Shown here: positions 1 to 8,401 of the stretch, piece by piece
How positions within the stretch are numbered: the first letter of the stretch is position 1
Layout: each line of letters starts with the position of its first letter
NCBI RefSeq assembly: GCF_004340465.1
Contig: NZ_SLVV01000008.1
Location: 220,121-284,120, forward strand
DNA length: 64,000 bases
Direction of reading: 5' to 3'
Origin: Mesobacillus foraminis
Lineage (GTDB): Bacteria > Bacillota > Bacilli > Bacillales > Cytobacillaceae
Position numbers and translations under genes: made by a program
Notes under the pieces: model-generated
The model's input: only the letters and a program-made list of their open reading frames with translations
What the model was told of the DNA's origin: nothing
The model's database searches: none

Positions 1-2838
1 CTTGGCGGGGAGTACTCGAAGATCTTTGATAAAGATGATATCTCCGGGAAATATACCGGGTTCAATGCCGACATTTATATGCAGGAAGATCCGGAAGAAC
101 TGGCGGTGGCCTTGGCGAACATCCAGCTTGCCACCTCCGGGCAGGCCTATGTACTGCCGGAAATGCTCACGTTCCTCGAAATGTTTGGCGTTGGCAAGAT
201 TGAGCATCTGAACGCACTGACCCGATGGAAGGAGAACAATCCGACGGTCACCATTGAAACACCAATCGGCGTGGACGGATCAGGGGAGCCGTTTAAAATT
301 GACCTTCATGAAAAATACCATGGACCGCACGGGCTGATTGCTGGGATGACCGGATCGGGGAAAAGTGAATTCATCATGACCTTCATCCTGTCGCTTGCGG
401 TCAATTACCATCCGGACGAAGTGGCGTTCATTCTGATTGACTATAAGGGTGGAGGCATGGCGAATGCCTTCACGGACCTCCCGCATCTTGCCGGGACGAT
501 CACAAACCTGGACGGAGCCGCCGTCAACCGGTCGCTGATTTCCATCCAAAGCGAGCTGAAGCGGCGCCAGGCTATTTTTAGCGAAACGGGCCGCAGGCTG
601 GATCAAAGCAACATTGATATTTATAAATACCAAAAGCTGTACCGCGAAGGACTTGTAACCGAACCGCTGCAGCACTTGTTCATCATTTCCGACGAATTTG
701 CCGAGCTGAAATCCCAGCAGCCCGAATTTATGGAGCAGCTGGTCAGTGCGGCGCGGATCGGCCGGAGCCTTGGCGTGCATTTGATTCTCGCCACCCAGAA
801 GCCTTCCGGGGTTGTCGACGATCAAATCTGGAGCAACAGTAAATTCCGGATTTCCCTGAAGGTCCAGGAAAAAGCGGATTCGATGGAGGTCATCAAGCGC
901 CCGGATGCCGCCGAGCTTTCGACTACAGGACGCTTTTATCTCCAGGTTGGCTTCAATGAACTGTTCGAGCTGGGGCAGTCGGCGTGGGCCGGTGCACCAT
1001 ATTATCCATCCAATAAAGTGGAGAAATCGAAGGATGAAAGTGTTGTCGTCATTGACGAGCTTGGACGTGTGATGAAGACGGCAAAGATTGACCGCCGTAA
1101 ACATACGGAGAAAAATCCGCCGAAACAAATTGATGAAGTGACCGATTATTTGGCCAGCCTCGCCAGGCAGGAGAACATCTCTGTCCGCCAGCTGTGGCTT
1201 GAGCCGATCCCAGCCTTCATTTTCCTTGATGAACTGAGGGAAAAGTACCAAGAAGATTGTCAGGACAGGTCGAACTTTGTGCTCAATCCGGTAATCGGCG
1301 AGTATGATGATCCGGCGAACCAGCGCCAAATGGTGATGAGAATGCCAATTACCCGCGATGGGAATGCGGTTATCTATGGAGTTGCGGGAGGCGGGAAGAC
1401 GACACTTCTGTCTACGATGATTTATTCCTTAATGAGCGAGCATACCCCGGACGAAGTGAATTTTTATCTGCTGGATTTCTCATCCGAAACGATGACCTGG
1501 TTCCGGGAAGCTCCGCATGTCGGGGATGTCATCTTGTCGCACGAAAGCGAAAAGATTGCCAACCTGTTTAAAATGCTGGGCGGAGAGATTGAACGAAGGA
1601 AGAAGCTGCTTGCGATCTATGGCGGGGACTTTGGCCGCTACAACGAAATGTCGGCGGAAAGTCTGCCGGCAATCGTGGTGAGCATCCATAACTATTCAGC
1701 GTTCTCGGAAATGTATGAAGTCCAGGAGGAGGCGATCTCCTTCCTGACACGCGAGGGCGTGAAATATGGCATTTACTTCGTACTGACCGCCAGCAATACC
1801 GGTGCCATCCGCTACAGGCTGCTGCAGAATTTCAAGCAGCTGTATGTCCTGCAGCTTAATGACCGCACGGAGTATTCCGGCATCCTTGGCAGCATTGATG
1901 GTGTCTATCCATCGAAGTTTAAAGGCCGAGGCATTTTTAAAACCGATCAGACCTATGAATTCCAAAGTGCCCTTATTACCCGGAAGGCTGAAAATATGTA
2001 CCAGTTCATCACAGACTATTGCCGGAATGCCAGGGAGAGCTGGAACCGCCCTGGTGCGAAGCGCGTTCCGATTTTACCGGAAAAGGTGAATGTAGCATCA
2101 TTTGGCGACGAGCTGACGGACCGCAAAGGCCGGATCGCGGTTGGGATAGAGAAGAACTCTTTGAGGGTGAGCATGTTCGATTACAAAGAATCGTTTATCC
2201 ATATCGCTTCCGGAAACAGTGCCGAAACGGTTACGCCATTCATGCAGGGTGCCGCCGAGCTGTTTGGCGAGCTGGGGAACGGAAGTGTGATCGTGCTTGA
2301 CCCGAACCAGCATTTTACCTGGGATGAAAGCCGCCGTTATGAGTACCATTCCAACGCGGTGGATCTGGAACAGCAGGTAGTGGAACTGTTCCATACACTT
2401 GTGCATCGGAACAATACCACCAAGGACAGGATCGCCGAGGGGCTTAAACCGCCTGTATTTGATAAAATCGTTTGCCTCATCGATTCGTTCTCGGATCTGA
2501 TGATGATGCTGTCACCGGATGCGCAGGATAAGCTGAAGGTCTTCTTGGAAAAAGGCAGCGGCCTGAATGTTCATATGATCATTTCCGACAGCGGCGATAA
2601 AATCAGCTCCTTCTCGTTCGACAGCTGGTTCAAGCAGCATGTTTCTCTGAACGACTTTATCTGGGCCGGCAGCGGAATTACCGACCAGTATGTCCTGAAG
2701 ACATCCAAGGTGACAACGGAGATGTACCAGGAAATCCCGAACGATTTCGGATATGTCGTGGTGAAAGGAAAAGCAACGCTTGTGAAGCTGCTAAGGGCAG
2801 CAGCCACTAGAGAGGAGGAGGCCGTTTATCATGGATAA
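1..2838 (+). CDS. essC: EssC/YukB-type FtsK-SpoIIIE ATPase of type VII secretion (5' end outside window)
   Basis: Membrane-coupled motor ATPase that drives export of WXG100 proteins. The open frame runs from base 1 without a start, so this is the C-terminal 945 residues; the N-terminal FHA and membrane segments would lie upstream. Three tandem FtsK/SpoIIIE modules are visible. Module 1 has an intact Walker A, GMTGSGKS, at fragment residues 115-122, and Walker B (FIISDE) near 231. Module 2 has a P-loop, GVAGGGKTT, near 460, but where an acidic Walker B is expected (VVSIHNY, about 556) the acid is missing. Module 3 has a degenerate P-loop (ASGNSAET, about 733). A catalytic first module followed by weaker ones is typical of EssC. 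Its stop overlaps the yukD start by 8 bases, so the two are translationally coupled. Identification is secure from module architecture plus the yukD and WXG100 neighbours. Confidence 0.93.
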   Translation, partial: LGGEYSKIFDKDDISGKYTGFNADIYMQEDPEELAVALANIQLATSGQAYVLPEMLTFLEMFGVGKIEHLNALTRWKENNPTVTIETPIGVDGSGEPFKIDLHEKYHGPHGLIAGMTGSGKSEFIMTFILSLAVNYHPDEVAFILIDYKGGGMANAFTDLPHLAGTITNLDGAAVNRSLISIQSELKRRQAIFSETGRRLDQSNIDIYKYQKLYREGLVTEPLQHLFIISDEFAELKSQQPEFMEQLVSAARIGRSLGVHLILATQKPSGVVDDQIWSNSKFRISLKVQEKADSMEVIKRPDAAELSTTGRFYLQVGFNELFELGQSAWAGAPYYPSNKVEKSKDESVVVIDELGRVMKTAKIDRRKHTEKNPPKQIDEVTDYLASLARQENISVRQLWLEPIPAFIFLDELREKYQEDCQDRSNFVLNPVIGEYDDPANQRQMVMRMPITRDGNAVIYGVAGGGKTTLLSTMIYSLMSEHTPDEVNFYLLDFSSETMTWFREAPHVGDVILSHESEKIANLFKMLGGEIERRKKLLAIYGGDFGRYNEMSAESLPAIVVSIHNYSAFSEMYEVQEEAISFLTREGVKYGIYFVLTASNTGAIRYRLLQNFKQLYVLQLNDRTEYSGILGSIDGVYPSKFKGRGIFKTDQTYEFQSALITRKAENMYQFITDYCRNARESWNRPGAKRVPILPEKVNVASFGDELTDRKGRIAVGIEKNSLRVSMFDYKESFIHIASGNSAETVTPFMQGAAELFGELGNGSVIVLDPNQHFTWDESRRYEYHSNAVDLEQQVVELFHTLVHRNNTTKDRIAEGLKPPVFDKIVCLIDSFSDLMMMLSPDAQDKLKVFLEKGSGLNVHMIISDSGDKISSFSFDSWFKQHVSLNDFIWAGSGITDQYVLKTSKVTTEMYQEIPNDFGYVVVKGKATLVKLLRAAATREEEAVYHG

Positions 2839-3082
2839 AGTACTCGTCGAGGTATATGTCCCGGCCTCCGAAAAGGAGTTTGACGTCTACTTGCCGCTCG
2901 AAAGCAAGCTTTACGAAGTCCTGGTTTTGCTCGCAGGAACGCTGACCGAGCTGTCGCAGGGTTTCTTTGCGGGAACCGCCGATACGATTCTGTGCGACCG
3001 GAAAACCGGGGCTATTTTAAACATCAATCAGACAGTGGAAGAAAATGGCCTCCTGAATGGGGCGAAGCTGATGCTGATTTAA
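2831..3082 (+). CDS. yukD: YukD/EsaB-like ubiquitin-fold protein of type VII secretion
   Basis: An 83-residue cytoplasmic protein with the length and strand pattern of the YukD/EsaB ubiquitin-like family (start VLVEVYVPASEKEFDVYLP, end NGLLNGAKLMLI). EsaB is a small soluble component needed for, or regulating, substrate export in Firmicutes type VII systems. The ATG lies inside the 3' end of essC after a GAGGAGG site, giving tight coupling. The usual Bacillus order is yukE-yukD-yukC-yukB; here yukD follows essC and the WXG100 genes come later, so the locus is rearranged relative to yuk. Confidence 0.88.
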   Translation: MDKVLVEVYVPASEKEFDVYLPLESKLYEVLVLLAGTLTELSQGFFAGTADTILCDRKTGAILNINQTVEENGLLNGAKLMLI

Positions 3083-3259
3083 GGGGTTGGTGAATCCTGG
3101 TTCTGATTTGGGAGCAGGGTTCACAGAGCCAAACCCATGCAGAAATGTAGATTTCGTTGAAACAAAATCGGGTGGGGGCTCCCGGTAAAAATGTCCCATT
3201 GGATATTCATAGACTTAGATCCGGGCATGTGGTTATTAAAACCAGCTGCCTGGAATCCG

Positions 3260-3316
3260 GTTGAATGAATATCAAGCCACTTTGGCACAGGCCTAGTGCC
3301 CTGATATTCATTCAAC
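3260..3316. promoter_or_regulatory. Long inverted repeat upstream of the lipoprotein-lipase cassette
   Basis: Perfect 15-bp arms (GTTGAATGAATATCA at 3260-3274 and its reverse complement at 3302-3316) enclose a second small stem, GGCAC/GTGCC (3284-3288 and 3296-3300). It ends 33 bases before the ATG at 3350 and has no T-run, so it is not a classic terminator for yukD. It could be an operator, an RNA processing or stability element, or the scar of a mobile sequence. The rest of the 267-base gap shows no coding potential. Confidence 0.6.
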
Positions 3317-3349
3317 AATTATTGTGATGTGCTGGCAGGGAGGAGCAAA

Positions 3350-4102
3350 ATGGCTTTTACAAATAGAATAAGGTTCATGCTTTTATTGATTTTTATCATG
3401 GCTGGGGGGACAGGCTGCATGGAGTCGGAAAGCAAAGTGCTTGGGCACCTGGAAGAGAAATACCATCAAAAGTTTGAAGTGGAAGAGGTAAAGGAAGGCA
3501 GTGATCTTTTTCCGGAAATGTACGGGAAGGACCAGGTATTTGCCTATCCGGAGGGCAAGCCCGAGTTGATTTTCGTTGCGGGGGAGAGCAAAAAAAACGA
3601 TGGGGATTATTATGATACCTACGTTCTATCTTTGTGGGGAGAAGAGCTGACAGAGACGTACGAAGACCAGGTAAAGAAGGAAATTGCCGGTGACAGCATT
3701 TCGAAGTTCTATCTCCGGGCTGCGGACAACCAATATGACGCCAGCATGATGGATCTATCTGTTTTTGATTATCTTAAAAATAAAAATCAAAACGTGGATA
3801 TCGTCCTGCAAATGGCCATTCTTACGGATGGGGAACCCAATCTCGATGAATATAAACAAGGGTTATTTCATTTATTTCAGCTGCTGAAGGAGCAGGGCAC
3901 CGATAAATACACACTGTCCGTGGGATTTGTAGACAAGTCAGAGGAAGAAATTTCTGATTATATCAGAGTTTCGAATGTTAATAATGTGGCCTGGACAAAT
4001 CTGAAGGGCAAGGTGTACGGCGCAATTGTTGCCCGTGATTATTCTGACATCCAAAATGCAGATGACCTGGTGGAATATTACCAGCCGAACGAGGAGCAAT
4101 AG
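3350..4102 (+). CDS. Lipoprotein, candidate immunity protein of the adjacent lipase-like effector
   Basis: A 250-residue predicted lipoprotein. The ATG at 3350 follows GGGAGGAG by 4 bases and is preferred to the in-frame GTG at 3329. It has a basic start, a hydrophobic stretch (FMLLLIFIMAGG) and a cysteine in the context GTGC near residue 24; the lipobox is weak but plausible. The mature part begins with a YHQKFEVEEV segment, a pattern common at the start of small Bacillus lipoproteins with cystatin-like folds. The stop is 1 base from the next start. In Staphylococcus aureus the lipase effector TslA is neutralised by a lipoprotein, TilA, encoded beside it. Similar placement next to a DUF2974-like protein makes an immunity role a reasonable inference; I did not recognise the family itself. 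Confidence 0.6.
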   Translation: MAFTNRIRFMLLLIFIMAGGTGCMESESKVLGHLEEKYHQKFEVEEVKEGSDLFPEMYGKDQVFAYPEGKPELIFVAGESKKNDGDYYDTYVLSLWGEELTETYEDQVKKEIAGDSISKFYLRAADNQYDASMMDLSVFDYLKNKNQNVDIVLQMAILTDGEPNLDEYKQGLFHLFQLLKEQGTDKYTLSVGFVDKSEEEISDYIRVSNVNNVAWTNLKGKVYGAIVARDYSDIQNADDLVEYYQPNEEQ

Positions 4103-4103
4103 C

Positions 4104-5519
4104 ATGTCTGTAAATAAATTGACTGATGAAGAGAAGAATTTATTGCTGCGGCTTTCCTATATTGATTTGCCAACGAGCTATGAAAACTCAAAAGACTCCC
4201 CGAATTTAGAACGGGTTGTCAGTGACTTGGCGCTCATGCCGGATTATGCAGAGGATGAGACGGTGATCGCCATTCAGGATTATCTTCAAAAGCCGAATAA
4301 TAATCTGGCAGATTTGAAGTTTGCAGGCTATGAAAATAATAATCCGAATTTCAAGGATCTTATGGATCACAAATCGGTCTCGGGTTTTGTCGGGTATGCT
4401 TTCGAGGATAGGGAAGGAAACGGCGTGGCCCTGTTCAGGGGAAGTGAATCGCTGGTTAACCCGGGCCATCTGGCGACAGACTGGAAATCAAACGTTGAAG
4501 CGGCAATGGGTATTGACATCAAACAGCAGCGGGAAGCGGATGATTTTTACCAAAGGTATTTGGGTGAGCTTAGCGGAGAACGGTTAGTAATGGGCCATTC
4601 CAAGGGCGGCAACCTCACCTCGCATGTATTTGTGAACAACCTGGATGACAATGTGAAATCCTATGTCATCAATGCAGCTCCGATTTACTGGTGGGATTTG
4701 AGCGATGAGCAGAAAGAAGCATTAAAAGGTGATCGAAATTCATTCATTGTGTTCGAGCTTGATCCGGTATCACAGCTGGGCTATGTCCCCTACGTAGATA
4801 AAGTTGTATCAACCAAGCCGAGGGAATCCATGGGTGAGGTGCTGAATCCATTCTATGCCCATGGCCTTGCAAATGTCGGGGATTTTGACAGCGAAGGCAA
4901 TTATGAACGATGTAAAACAGGCTCCAATTGGGCCCGCGATGGAGTGAATTATGTGTTAGCGGGAGTGATTTTTGGTGTCTCGATGTCGACTCCAGTTTTA
5001 ATGAAAAAAGCCTCGGACTATGTGCGCAATGTGGCACCGCATGTGATTTCTGCCGCTGCCAAAGGGCTTACCAAAGCCGCGAACTGGTTACGGGATGAGT
5101 CGATTAAAATCATTACAAAGCTGCAGAACGTTACGAGGGAATTGAAGAGCAACCTGAACTCCTTTTTTAACGATATGATTCACAAAGCGAAGTCGCTTGT
5201 AGGAGGTGTGGCCGCATTCTTCGCCGGCGGCAGTGCAGCGGCAGCCGAGCCAGTGATCAAGGTCGATATCGGCCGCCTAAGGTACTATGCTGAAAGGCTT
5301 CAGAATCTGAAGCGCAGGACAGCCCACTTAAATGATATGGTGGACAGCCTCTACTGGGAAGCCGGGCTTTTGGGTCTTGATAATGTACTGAGGGCCGATT
5401 TAAGAACATCAGCCATTGATACTCGAATTACCCAAAGTGCTGCTTATTTAAACAGGACGGCTGAACTGATGCAAAGGGATGAGGCCTATCTATTAAACAG
5501 AGCGGGATCTGTCCGCTAG
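4104..5519 (+). CDS. Lipase-like (DUF2974-type alpha/beta hydrolase) protein with C-terminal helical export domain; candidate type VII effector
   Basis: 471 residues from the ATG at 4104 (upstream GAGGAG); the frame is open further left, but that part overlaps the lipoprotein gene and lacks a ribosome site. Residues 1-270 look like a class 3 lipase/DUF2974 fold: an FRGSES strand-turn near 113 and a nucleophile elbow GHSKGG with Ser166. A hydrophobic, glycine-rich stretch near 280-300 may insert into membranes. The last 90 residues form a long helical hairpin like WXG100/LXG targeting domains but sit at the C-terminus. That layout, toxin first and targeting domain last, matches what has been described for the S. 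aureus phospholipase effector TslA. The preceding lipoprotein and following 66-residue helical protein complete the same kind of cassette. Lipase activity and export are inferred. Confidence 0.7.
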   Translation: MSVNKLTDEEKNLLLRLSYIDLPTSYENSKDSPNLERVVSDLALMPDYAEDETVIAIQDYLQKPNNNLADLKFAGYENNNPNFKDLMDHKSVSGFVGYAFEDREGNGVALFRGSESLVNPGHLATDWKSNVEAAMGIDIKQQREADDFYQRYLGELSGERLVMGHSKGGNLTSHVFVNNLDDNVKSYVINAAPIYWWDLSDEQKEALKGDRNSFIVFELDPVSQLGYVPYVDKVVSTKPRESMGEVLNPFYAHGLANVGDFDSEGNYERCKTGSNWARDGVNYVLAGVIFGVSMSTPVLMKKASDYVRNVAPHVISAAAKGLTKAANWLRDESIKIITKLQNVTRELKSNLNSFFNDMIHKAKSLVGGVAAFFAGGSAAAAEPVIKVDIGRLRYYAERLQNLKRRTAHLNDMVDSLYWEAGLLGLDNVLRADLRTSAIDTRITQSAAYLNRTAELMQRDEAYLLNRAGSVR

Positions 5520-5531
5520 GAGGCATGAGAG

Positions 5532-5732
5532 ATGGGGAAAATGGACCCGAAAGTAAAAAGCAAGATTAATAGAATTGCAGCTGAGTCACATGCCATCGCG
5601 AGGGAGCTGGAGGAAATTGCCGAGGGAATTGCCAGGGAATTTAAGGGGATTGGCGTTGCCCAGTGCTCATCCAGCCTCCAGGGAGCAGCCCAGAAATATC
5701 ACAGGGTCTCAAGCGAGCTTAGGAGAATTTAA
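5532..5732 (+). CDS. Small helical partner protein of the lipase-like effector
   Basis: 66 residues from an ATG after AGGAGG, 12 bases past the upstream stop. The sequence is almost entirely amphipathic helix in two halves joined by a short glycine-containing turn (KGIGVAQCSS), the shape of the small WXG100-like helpers that bind helical targeting domains of LXG and reverse-LXG effectors (Lap and TlaA types). Its place directly after the effector supports a chaperone or co-secretion role. There is no tryptophan motif, so it is not a canonical WXG100 protein. The function is inferred from position and predicted shape. Confidence 0.6.
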   Translation: MGKMDPKVKSKINRIAAESHAIARELEEIAEGIAREFKGIGVAQCSSSLQGAAQKYHRVSSELRRI

Positions 5733-5798
5733 GGTCTATCCATTCGTATGACTCTTTAGGAGTTCATATAAAAAAGCCACTTTAAGGAGGTGAGAAGA

Positions 5799-6101
5799 AT
5801 GTCAAGATCAATTATGGTTGAACCACAAAGACTGGAAACAGCAGCAAACAAAATTGACCAGCAGGCAGCTGACTACGAAAGAACGTATAAAGCTCTTTTT
5901 AGCGAGGTTGAGGCAATGGGAGCTGCATGGCAGGGAACAGATAACACTGCGTATGTCGGCCAAATCAAAGGCTTCATGGATGATTTCACAAAAATGACCA
6001 ACCTGATGCGCCAGTACTCCGAGTTCCTGAAGCTAAGCGCGAAAACCTACCGTGAAACACAAAACGAAGTCATTAACCAGGCAAGAAGATTAACCAACTA
6101 A
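5799..6101 (+). CDS. esxA: WXG100 family protein (EsxA/YukE-like) type VII substrate
   Basis: Exactly 100 residues when started at the ATG at 5799, 6 bases after AAGGAGGTG; an in-frame GTG at 5790 lies inside that ribosome site and is rejected. It has the two-helix WXG100 pattern with the turn motif WQG (AAWQGTDN) near the middle and no signal peptide. Such proteins are exported as dimers and are needed for secretion of other substrates. It is followed by a second WXG100 gene after a 28-base gap, so the two may form a pair. The strong ribosome site suggests high expression. Confidence 0.92.
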   Translation: MSRSIMVEPQRLETAANKIDQQAADYERTYKALFSEVEAMGAAWQGTDNTAYVGQIKGFMDDFTKMTNLMRQYSEFLKLSAKTYRETQNEVINQARRLTN

Positions 6102-6129
6102 TCCATTACATATTTAGGAGGTGGACATA

Positions 6130-6432
6130 TTGGCAGCTGATGGAATTAAAATTACGCTCGGCGAGGTAAGCAAAACCGCTGGACAAATCCGTACCCTGAA
6201 CCAGACGCTTTCCATCCGTCTTGAAGAAATCAAGAAGGAAATGAACGCCCTGGCTTCCGTCTGGAACTCTGATTCATCCAACACAATCAGGGGCAACTTC
6301 AATGCCCTGGCACCAAGATTTGAAGAATACCGCCAAGTCGTCGACAGCTACGCAAAGTTCCTCGACAACACAGTAACCAACTACAACCAGGCAGAAACAG
6401 CCATTAATAATAACGCTAGTTCTTTTAAGTAG
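6130..6432 (+). CDS. Second WXG100 family protein with a WNS turn motif
   Basis: Also exactly 100 residues if it starts at the TTG at 6130, about 7 bases after TAGGAGGTGG; an in-frame GTG at 6121 overlaps that site. It has the helix-turn-helix pattern, but the central tripeptide is W-N-S (SVWNSDSS) instead of W-x-G. W-x-S variants are known in the superfamily. The C-terminal half is rich in Asn and Ala. It probably pairs with the preceding 100-residue protein or is a separate substrate. A repeat element begins directly at its stop codon. Confidence 0.85.
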   Translation: MAADGIKITLGEVSKTAGQIRTLNQTLSIRLEEIKKEMNALASVWNSDSSNTIRGNFNALAPRFEEYRQVVDSYAKFLDNTVTNYNQAETAINNNASSFK

Positions 6433-7060
6433 GAAAAGCGGAGCCGACTGTCCAGCCCTGACAGGCATAAGACGCGCGCCGCAGGAAGTCGTTCTTTGAC
6501 TTCTGAAGGGGAGTGGCTTATGACCCGAAGGGCTAGGAGGCGGAGCTGGACAAGGAAAAGCGAAGCCTTGGGAGGAACGTCAACTAAGACCCGCCACATC
6601 CTGTGGCGAACGTTGACGTCAGCACATCCTGTGCAAGTCTGACAAGCGCTGGCCGACTAAGATGGCCACGTCCTGTGGCAACGTCGGCACTAACATCCTG
6701 TCCGTCGAAGGTCCAGCAGGTGAAGTCGTTCTTTGACTTCATCAGCTGGACCGAAGCGACTCGAGGGGCTAGGCGCTGAAGCTGGACAAAGAAAAGCGGA
6801 GCCTTAGAAGGAACGTCAACTAAGATCCGCAACGTCCTGTTGCGAACGTTGACGTTAGCACATCCTGTGCAAGTCTGACAGGCATAAGACGCGCCCCGCA
6901 GGAAGTCGTTCTTTGACTTCTGAAGGGGAGTGGCTTATGACCCGAAGGGCTAGGAGGCGGAGCTGGACAAGGAAAAGCGTAAACGCCTTGGGAGGAACGT
7001 CAACTAAGACCCGCCACATCCTGTGGCGAACGTTGACATCCCGCTTCCTTTGGCAAGCTG
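6433..7060. repeat. Mosaic of palindromic intergenic repeats
   Basis: About 630 bases of interspersed repeat filling the gap between the WXG100 pair and the FHA gene. A segment of about 160 bases occurs nearly identically at 6459-6617 and 6875-7037. A rearranged partial copy lies between. Recurrent pieces are the stem GAAGTC-n7-GACTTC (near 6486, 6723 and 6902) and the larger stem AACGTCAAC...GTTGACGT (near 6574, 6813 and 6994). Phrases such as GGGCTAGG...GGAGCTGGACA are the sort of intergenic palindromic repeat I associate with Bacillus genomes. Short ORFs here are artefacts. A role in transcript stability or in separating expression of the esx genes from the signalling genes is possible but unproven. 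Confidence 0.85.
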
Positions 7061-7135
7061 GAAAGAAAAATGATGAGGGCAGACAGCACAGGCTCGCTGC
7101 CCTCTTTAAAACAAACATGATGGAGTCGAGTGAAG

Positions 7136-8368
7136 ATGATTAAACAGGTAGAGCTGAATCTCGATAACTTTGGAGTTTCGAAGTTTTTATTTTATAAGGC
7201 CGCTGGGTCTGAAAATGTTGATGGAGCCCGCATTGACTGGCTGAAGAACAGCCGGATTCCTGGTGTCCTGCCATGCATCGCCATTCAGAAGGATGAGGAC
7301 GTCTATATTCGCTATGACCTTGTATCGGAAACGACTCTCAGAAAAAAGCATTCAGTTATTACAAGGGATACTCTCTGCAAAGCCCTGATGGACCTGGCTG
7401 AAACCCTGGTGGAAGCCCAGGCTGGCGGATTGGACACAGAGAGTTTTATCCTGAACAAGGACCAGATTTATATTGACAGCTTTTCCGGCCGATTGGTTTT
7501 TATTTATCTGCCTGTAAAAAATCATGCCTTTGAAAAAAGGTCATTGAAGGAATTTTTACAGGAATTTATCACGATGGCACCGTACGACGAACAGGATGAC
7601 GCCCGCTTCTTTATTAAACTTCATAATTATCTCCTGCAAACAAAGGAAATCTCCCCCACGGACCTTTCTGAAAAACTCCGGGAATGGGCGGCTGATTCGG
7701 AAATCCCTTTCTTCCAGCAGGATTGGAAGAGGCAGCCGCATTATTACAGTCCGGGAAGTCCTGCAGTGGTAGTGGACACCCCGGTTCAACAGGGCGTCGT
7801 GACATCGGAGTACAGCTCGCAGAAAAAGGATAAGAAAACAGGCCGGAAGCTCGAGATTGAGGAAGAGGTCCAGTATAAGCGGATCACCAGGACCGAGCTG
7901 GGAGACAACAGCTCGCTCCTGAAGGATGCCGCTTCATTAGGGGGCACTTCCATCAGCATCCTGCCGAATATCGGGACCCCTGCCAAAGACGAGGTGGAAG
8001 AGGAAGGCACGACCGTCCTGGGAGCTGCCGGGGAGGAGGAAGAGGGGACAACCTTCTTGGGCCTGGAACCTTCAGCCAAGCCATTTTTGCTGGCGAGTGC
8101 CACCAATGAAAGAATCAAGATCGATAAAAGCTTGTTTAAAATGGGGCGCGATCCCCTGCAGACACATTACACTTCAAAGAACAGTGTGGTGGGGCGGGTC
8201 CACGCCCAGCTGCTCACAATCGATGGAGAGTATTTTTTTGAAGACAATCATTCGACAAACGGCAGCTTCGTGAACGGAGTGAAGCTGCAGCCGAAACAGC
8301 GGCAAAAAATCAGGCATGAAGACAGAATCAGGCTGGCCAACGAGGAATTTGTATTCAGGCTGTTTTAG
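7136..8368 (+). CDS. EssB-like pseudokinase (DUF6382-type) and FHA domain protein
   Basis: 410 residues from the ATG at 7136, 10 bases after GGAG; the GTG at 7130 is too close to that site. Residues 1-190 have the strand/helix pattern of the EssB/YukC cytoplasmic pseudokinase domain (DUF6382-like), with no kinase motifs. A charged linker of roughly 120 residues follows and carries two near-identical acidic Thr motifs, EGTTVLG (about 291) and EGTTFLG (about 304). The C-terminal 85 residues are an FHA domain: MGRD, then VGRVHAQL, then HSTNGSFVNG. The canonical S-R-x-H is G-R-x-H here. FHA domains bind phospho-threonine, and the TTxL motifs resemble self-docking phospho-sites of GarA-type FHA proteins. 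There is no membrane segment, unlike true EssB. Probably a kinase-regulated cytoplasmic switch of the secretion machine. Confidence 0.85.
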   Translation: MIKQVELNLDNFGVSKFLFYKAAGSENVDGARIDWLKNSRIPGVLPCIAIQKDEDVYIRYDLVSETTLRKKHSVITRDTLCKALMDLAETLVEAQAGGLDTESFILNKDQIYIDSFSGRLVFIYLPVKNHAFEKRSLKEFLQEFITMAPYDEQDDARFFIKLHNYLLQTKEISPTDLSEKLREWAADSEIPFFQQDWKRQPHYYSPGSPAVVVDTPVQQGVVTSEYSSQKKDKKTGRKLEIEEEVQYKRITRTELGDNSSLLKDAASLGGTSISILPNIGTPAKDEVEEEGTTVLGAAGEEEEGTTFLGLEPSAKPFLLASATNERIKIDKSLFKMGRDPLQTHYTSKNSVVGRVHAQLLTIDGEYFFEDNHSTNGSFVNGVKLQPKQRQKIRHEDRIRLANEEFVFRLF

Positions 8369-8401
8369 TCCAATTTTACAAGAAGGAAGGAGGGGAACGG
8401 G

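Noticed and set aside
280..1329. 349-codon frame on the minus strand
   Set aside because: Exact antisense shadow of essC in a GC-balanced gene; no ribosome site and unlikely composition.
6433..7143. Short frames in the repeat mosaic
   Set aside because: Mirror frames arise on both strands from palindromic repeats; identical peptides recur because the DNA does.
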